Source of the DNA: Thermoanaerobaculia bacterium
Lineage (GTDB): Bacteria; Acidobacteriota; Thermoanaerobaculia; Multivoradales; JAHEKO01
Direction of reading: 5' to 3'
Assembly: GCA_947259925.1 (NCBI GenBank)
Contig: CAMYOG010000046.1
Location: 1 to 64,000, forward strand
DNA length: 64,000 nt
Shown here piece by piece: positions 61,638 through 64,000 of the stretch (within the stretch, counting starts at the first letter, position 1; each line of letters opens with the position of its first letter). The position numbers were made by a program, and so were the translations under genes. The notes under the pieces are model-generated. The model was not told where the DNA came from. It ran no database searches and saw only the letters and a program-made list of their open reading frames with translations.

Positions 61638-64000
61638 GTGATCGGGCGGACTCTTTCCCACTTCGAGGTCACCGCCAAGCTCGGTGAGGGCGGCATGGGT
61701 GAGGTCTATCGAGCGACCGACACGAAGCTCGGCCGGGAGGTGGCGATCAAGGTCCTGCCCGAGGAGTTCACGGCCGATGCAGAGCGACTCGCGCGCTTCG
61801 AGCGCGAGGCGCGGGTGCTGGCGTCGCTCAGCCACGGCTCGATCGCCGGCATCTTCGAAGTCGGCGAGCAGGACGACACCCACTTCCTGGTAATGGAGCT
61901 CGCCGAGGGCGAGACGCTGGCGGAACGGCTCGAGCGCGGTCCGATCTCGATCGAAGAGGCGACCAAGATCGCGGTCCAGATCACCGAAGGCCTGGAGGCC
62001 GCGCACGGCCAAGGGATCATCCACCGCGATCTCAAGCCGGCCAACGTCAAGGTCGACTCCGAAGGCAACGCCCGGATCCTCGACTTCGGCCTGGCGAAGG
62101 CCTGGAGTAGCGACGGCGGCAGCTCGGCGGACATCGCCGCCTCCCCTACCCTCACCGCGAACATGACCCAGGCCGGGGTCCTCCTGGGCACCGCGGCCTA
62201 CATGAGCCCCGAGCAGGCGCGCGGCCAGGAAGTCGACCAACGGACCGACATCTGGGCGCTCGGTGTCCTGCTCTGGGAGATGCTGACTGGATCTCGGCTC
62301 TTCACTGGAACGACGGTGAGCGACACGCTGGCCGCCGTGCTGCAGGGTGACCTCGAAGCGGGCAGCCTACCGAAGAACACTCCCGTGCAGGTTCGGGAGG
62401 TCTTGCGACGCACCCTGGAGCGCGACCGCTCGCAACGCCTGCACTCGGTAGCCGACGCGCGGATCCTGCTGCAGGAATCGCTGGCGGCGCCGGATCTCCC
62501 GGCTGAGAGTACGGAGGCTCCGGGTGGGAAGACTGGCCTGTCCCTCGCCTGGGTGGTGCCCGCACTACTCGTAGCGCTGGTCGCTGGATGGCTTGCCACC
62601 AGGGCTCTTCAGCCGAAATCGGGGCCGTCGCAGGTGATCCGAAGCACCCTGAGCCTGCCCGAGGGTCAGATCCTGCGCCAGGGCTGGGGCGCCAACCTGG
62701 ACCTTACGCCCGACGGTCGGCTCCTGGCCTTCGCGACCGCCAGCCCAGAGGGTGGGCGCATCTACCTGCGCGATCTCTCGACCTACGAGAGCGTCGTCGT
62801 GGACGGCAGTGAGAACGGGGAGCGACCGTTCTTCTCCCCGGACGGCGAATGGCTCGCCTTCTTCGCCGGGGGACAGCTCAAGAAGGTCAACACCCGAGGG
62901 GGCGCCTCGCTCCCGATCTGTGACGCGCCCAGCACGATCGGGGGCACCTGGCTCGAGTCAGGAGTCATCGTGTTCTCCGATGGGGACAGCCTGCTGCGGG
63001 TCGATCCAGGCGGAGGGTCGCCGCAGGTCCTCGCGTCGTCGGATCGGCCGGCTGGGGAGTCCGGTCTGCTCCGGCCGGCGTCGCTGCCGGGCGGCAAGGC
63101 GGTGGCGTTCGTGATCGATCGCGGCGCGGGGACCGACGCGGACGAGGTCGCGGCGATCACCCTCGACGGGCAGCGTCGGGTCTCCCTGGCGAAGGGTGCC
63201 GGGGGCCAACCACGGAGCCTCCCGGGAAACCGCCTGGTGGTCGGGCGTTCGACCGGTCTGCTGGTCCTGGGATTCGACCCCGAGACGCTCGAGGTCACCA
63301 GCGAGCCCGTCTGGGCACTACCGGGCGCCAACGAATATCAATACGCGGTAGCCGGCAACGGCACCCTCGTCTATCAGACCACCTCGCAGCGCGAGCCGTC
63401 TCACCTCATGCTGGTAGACCGCGCCGGCCGCACCGAACAGCTGACGCGCGAGCCACGTGGCATGCGCCACCCGCGCGTGTCGCCGGACGGCAGCCGCATA
63501 CTGGTCACCATCCAGGAAGACGAGGCCGATCTGTGGCTCCTGGACCGCACCCGGTCCACCCTGACGCGGCTGACCGAAGACGAAGGCGAAGCCGGTGTCT
63601 GGTCACCCGACGGCGAGGAGATCGTCTATACGACCTACCTCCGCGACCTCAGGCGCCGCAAGGCCGACGGTAGCGACGCGCCACGGTCGCTCTACGAAGA
63701 GGTCGTGAGTGCCTCCGCGGCTCGCTCTCGCGCGTCCCTCGTCGGCCCGGATTCGATCACCCCGGACGGCAAGGCCGTCTTCCTGACGGTCCCTTCACCC
63801 GAGACGTTGATGGACATCTGGCGGTTCCCGCTCGACGGCTCCGAGCCGAGCTCCGTGGTCAAGACCGAGGCCAACGAGACGCCTGGGGTCATCTCGCCGA
63901 ACGGCAAGTGGCTCGCCTACGTGAGCGACACCACCGGGCGGCTCGAAGTCTACGTGCAGGATCTCGAGGCGTTCGGTGCGAGGGTCCAGGTGTCGGTCGA
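61638..64000 (+). CDS. Transmembrane Ser/Thr protein kinase with PD40 propeller (partial)
   Basis: The gene starts at GTG 61638 and runs off the window after about 787 codons. Residues 8-275 are a Hanks-type kinase with the glycine loop LGEGGMGEVYRAT, VAIKVL lysine, catalytic IIHRDLKPANVKV, DFGLAKA and GTAAYMSPEQARG. A membrane helix at about 299-318 (LAWVVPALLVALVAGWL) leads to an outer part with repeated PD40 motifs (FSPDGEWLAFFAGG, VSPDGSRILVTIQ, WSPDGEEIVYTTY, ISPNGKWLAYVSD). This layout is very frequent in Acidobacteriota. The signal and targets are unknown. Confidence 0.95.
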   Translation, partial: MIGRTLSHFEVTAKLGEGGMGEVYRATDTKLGREVAIKVLPEEFTADAERLARFEREARVLASLSHGSIAGIFEVGEQDDTHFLVMELAEGETLAERLERGPISIEEATKIAVQITEGLEAAHGQGIIHRDLKPANVKVDSEGNARILDFGLAKAWSSDGGSSADIAASPTLTANMTQAGVLLGTAAYMSPEQARGQEVDQRTDIWALGVLLWEMLTGSRLFTGTTVSDTLAAVLQGDLEAGSLPKNTPVQVREVLRRTLERDRSQRLHSVADARILLQESLAAPDLPAESTEAPGGKTGLSLAWVVPALLVALVAGWLATRALQPKSGPSQVIRSTLSLPEGQILRQGWGANLDLTPDGRLLAFATASPEGGRIYLRDLSTYESVVVDGSENGERPFFSPDGEWLAFFAGGQLKKVNTRGGASLPICDAPSTIGGTWLESGVIVFSDGDSLLRVDPGGGSPQVLASSDRPAGESGLLRPASLPGGKAVAFVIDRGAGTDADEVAAITLDGQRRVSLAKGAGGQPRSLPGNRLVVGRSTGLLVLGFDPETLEVTSEPVWALPGANEYQYAVAGNGTLVYQTTSQREPSHLMLVDRAGRTEQLTREPRGMRHPRVSPDGSRILVTIQEDEADLWLLDRTRSTLTRLTEDEGEAGVWSPDGEEIVYTTYLRDLRRRKADGSDAPRSLYEEVVSASAARSRASLVGPDSITPDGKAVFLTVPSPETLMDIWRFPLDGSEPSSVVKTEANETPGVISPNGKWLAYVSDTTGRLEVYVQDLEAFGARVQVSV

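Overview
The window is a high-GC, densely packed chromosomal segment from a Gram-negative bacterium: it has lpxB and an MsbA-type lipid flippase, so the cell makes lipid A. My best guess is an Acidobacteriota lineage of the Thermoanaerobaculia type. The reasons are the Ser/Thr kinase fused to a PD40/TolB-like propeller, the TPR-CHAT protein, the DUF3667-like protein, many secreted hydrolases and REP-like palindromes. This is an inference from content; no marker gene was compared.

Positions 1-36 kb are mostly housekeeping genes, largely on the minus strand and often overlapping by 1-4 bases. The first run (rpsA, IHF/HU, HIT, two small membrane proteins, lpxB, msbA, yicC, rpoZ, coaBC, udg, two glycosyltransferases) reads leftward from a strong sigma70-type promoter at 12.2 kb. 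Next come queG, a plus-strand leucine dehydrogenase, a 97-base palindrome, rluB-scpB-scpA-trpS, a site-2 protease, a second glycosyltransferase, recG, a CNB-FHA protein, an LD-carboxypeptidase, the RNase P RNA gene (rnpB), a J-domain/TPR protein, uvrC and uvrB. A PBP1A gene faces the rpsF-rpsR-rplI ribosomal operon.

Positions 36-48 kb are accessory. They hold REP-like repeats, an immunity-like protein, a DUF3667-like protein and a translationally coupled trio (methyltransferase, beta-propeller, 924-aa fusion of an SGNH esterase, Ig-like modules and an alpha/beta hydrolase). They also hold a double-cupin lipoprotein, a beta-lactamase-like hydrolase and an MBL-fold enzyme. Two broken copies of the 3' end of the fusion hydrolase gene lie further downstream.

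Positions 48-58.6 kb are the most interesting part. A minus-strand cluster encodes a 7TM SpoIIE phosphatase, a soluble SpoIIE phosphatase, a clostripain-family (C11) protease, an exported TPR-CHAT caspase-like protease, a sigma-70-family factor, a single-pass membrane protein that looks like an anti-sigma factor, and a STAS protein. I suggest a signalling system in which caspase-like proteases and phosphatase partner switching control a dedicated sigma factor. This has a logical parallel in the TPR-CHAT/Csx30/RpoE module of type III-E CRISPR, but there is no CRISPR here. From 58.9 kb to the end are a secreted metzincin, a secreted peptidase-like alpha/beta hydrolase overlapping it, and a transmembrane Ser/Thr kinase cut by the window edge.

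Two genes (lpxB and a coiled-coil gene after rplI) appear to start at CTG. I saw no tRNA, rRNA, CRISPR array, prophage or intact insertion sequence.
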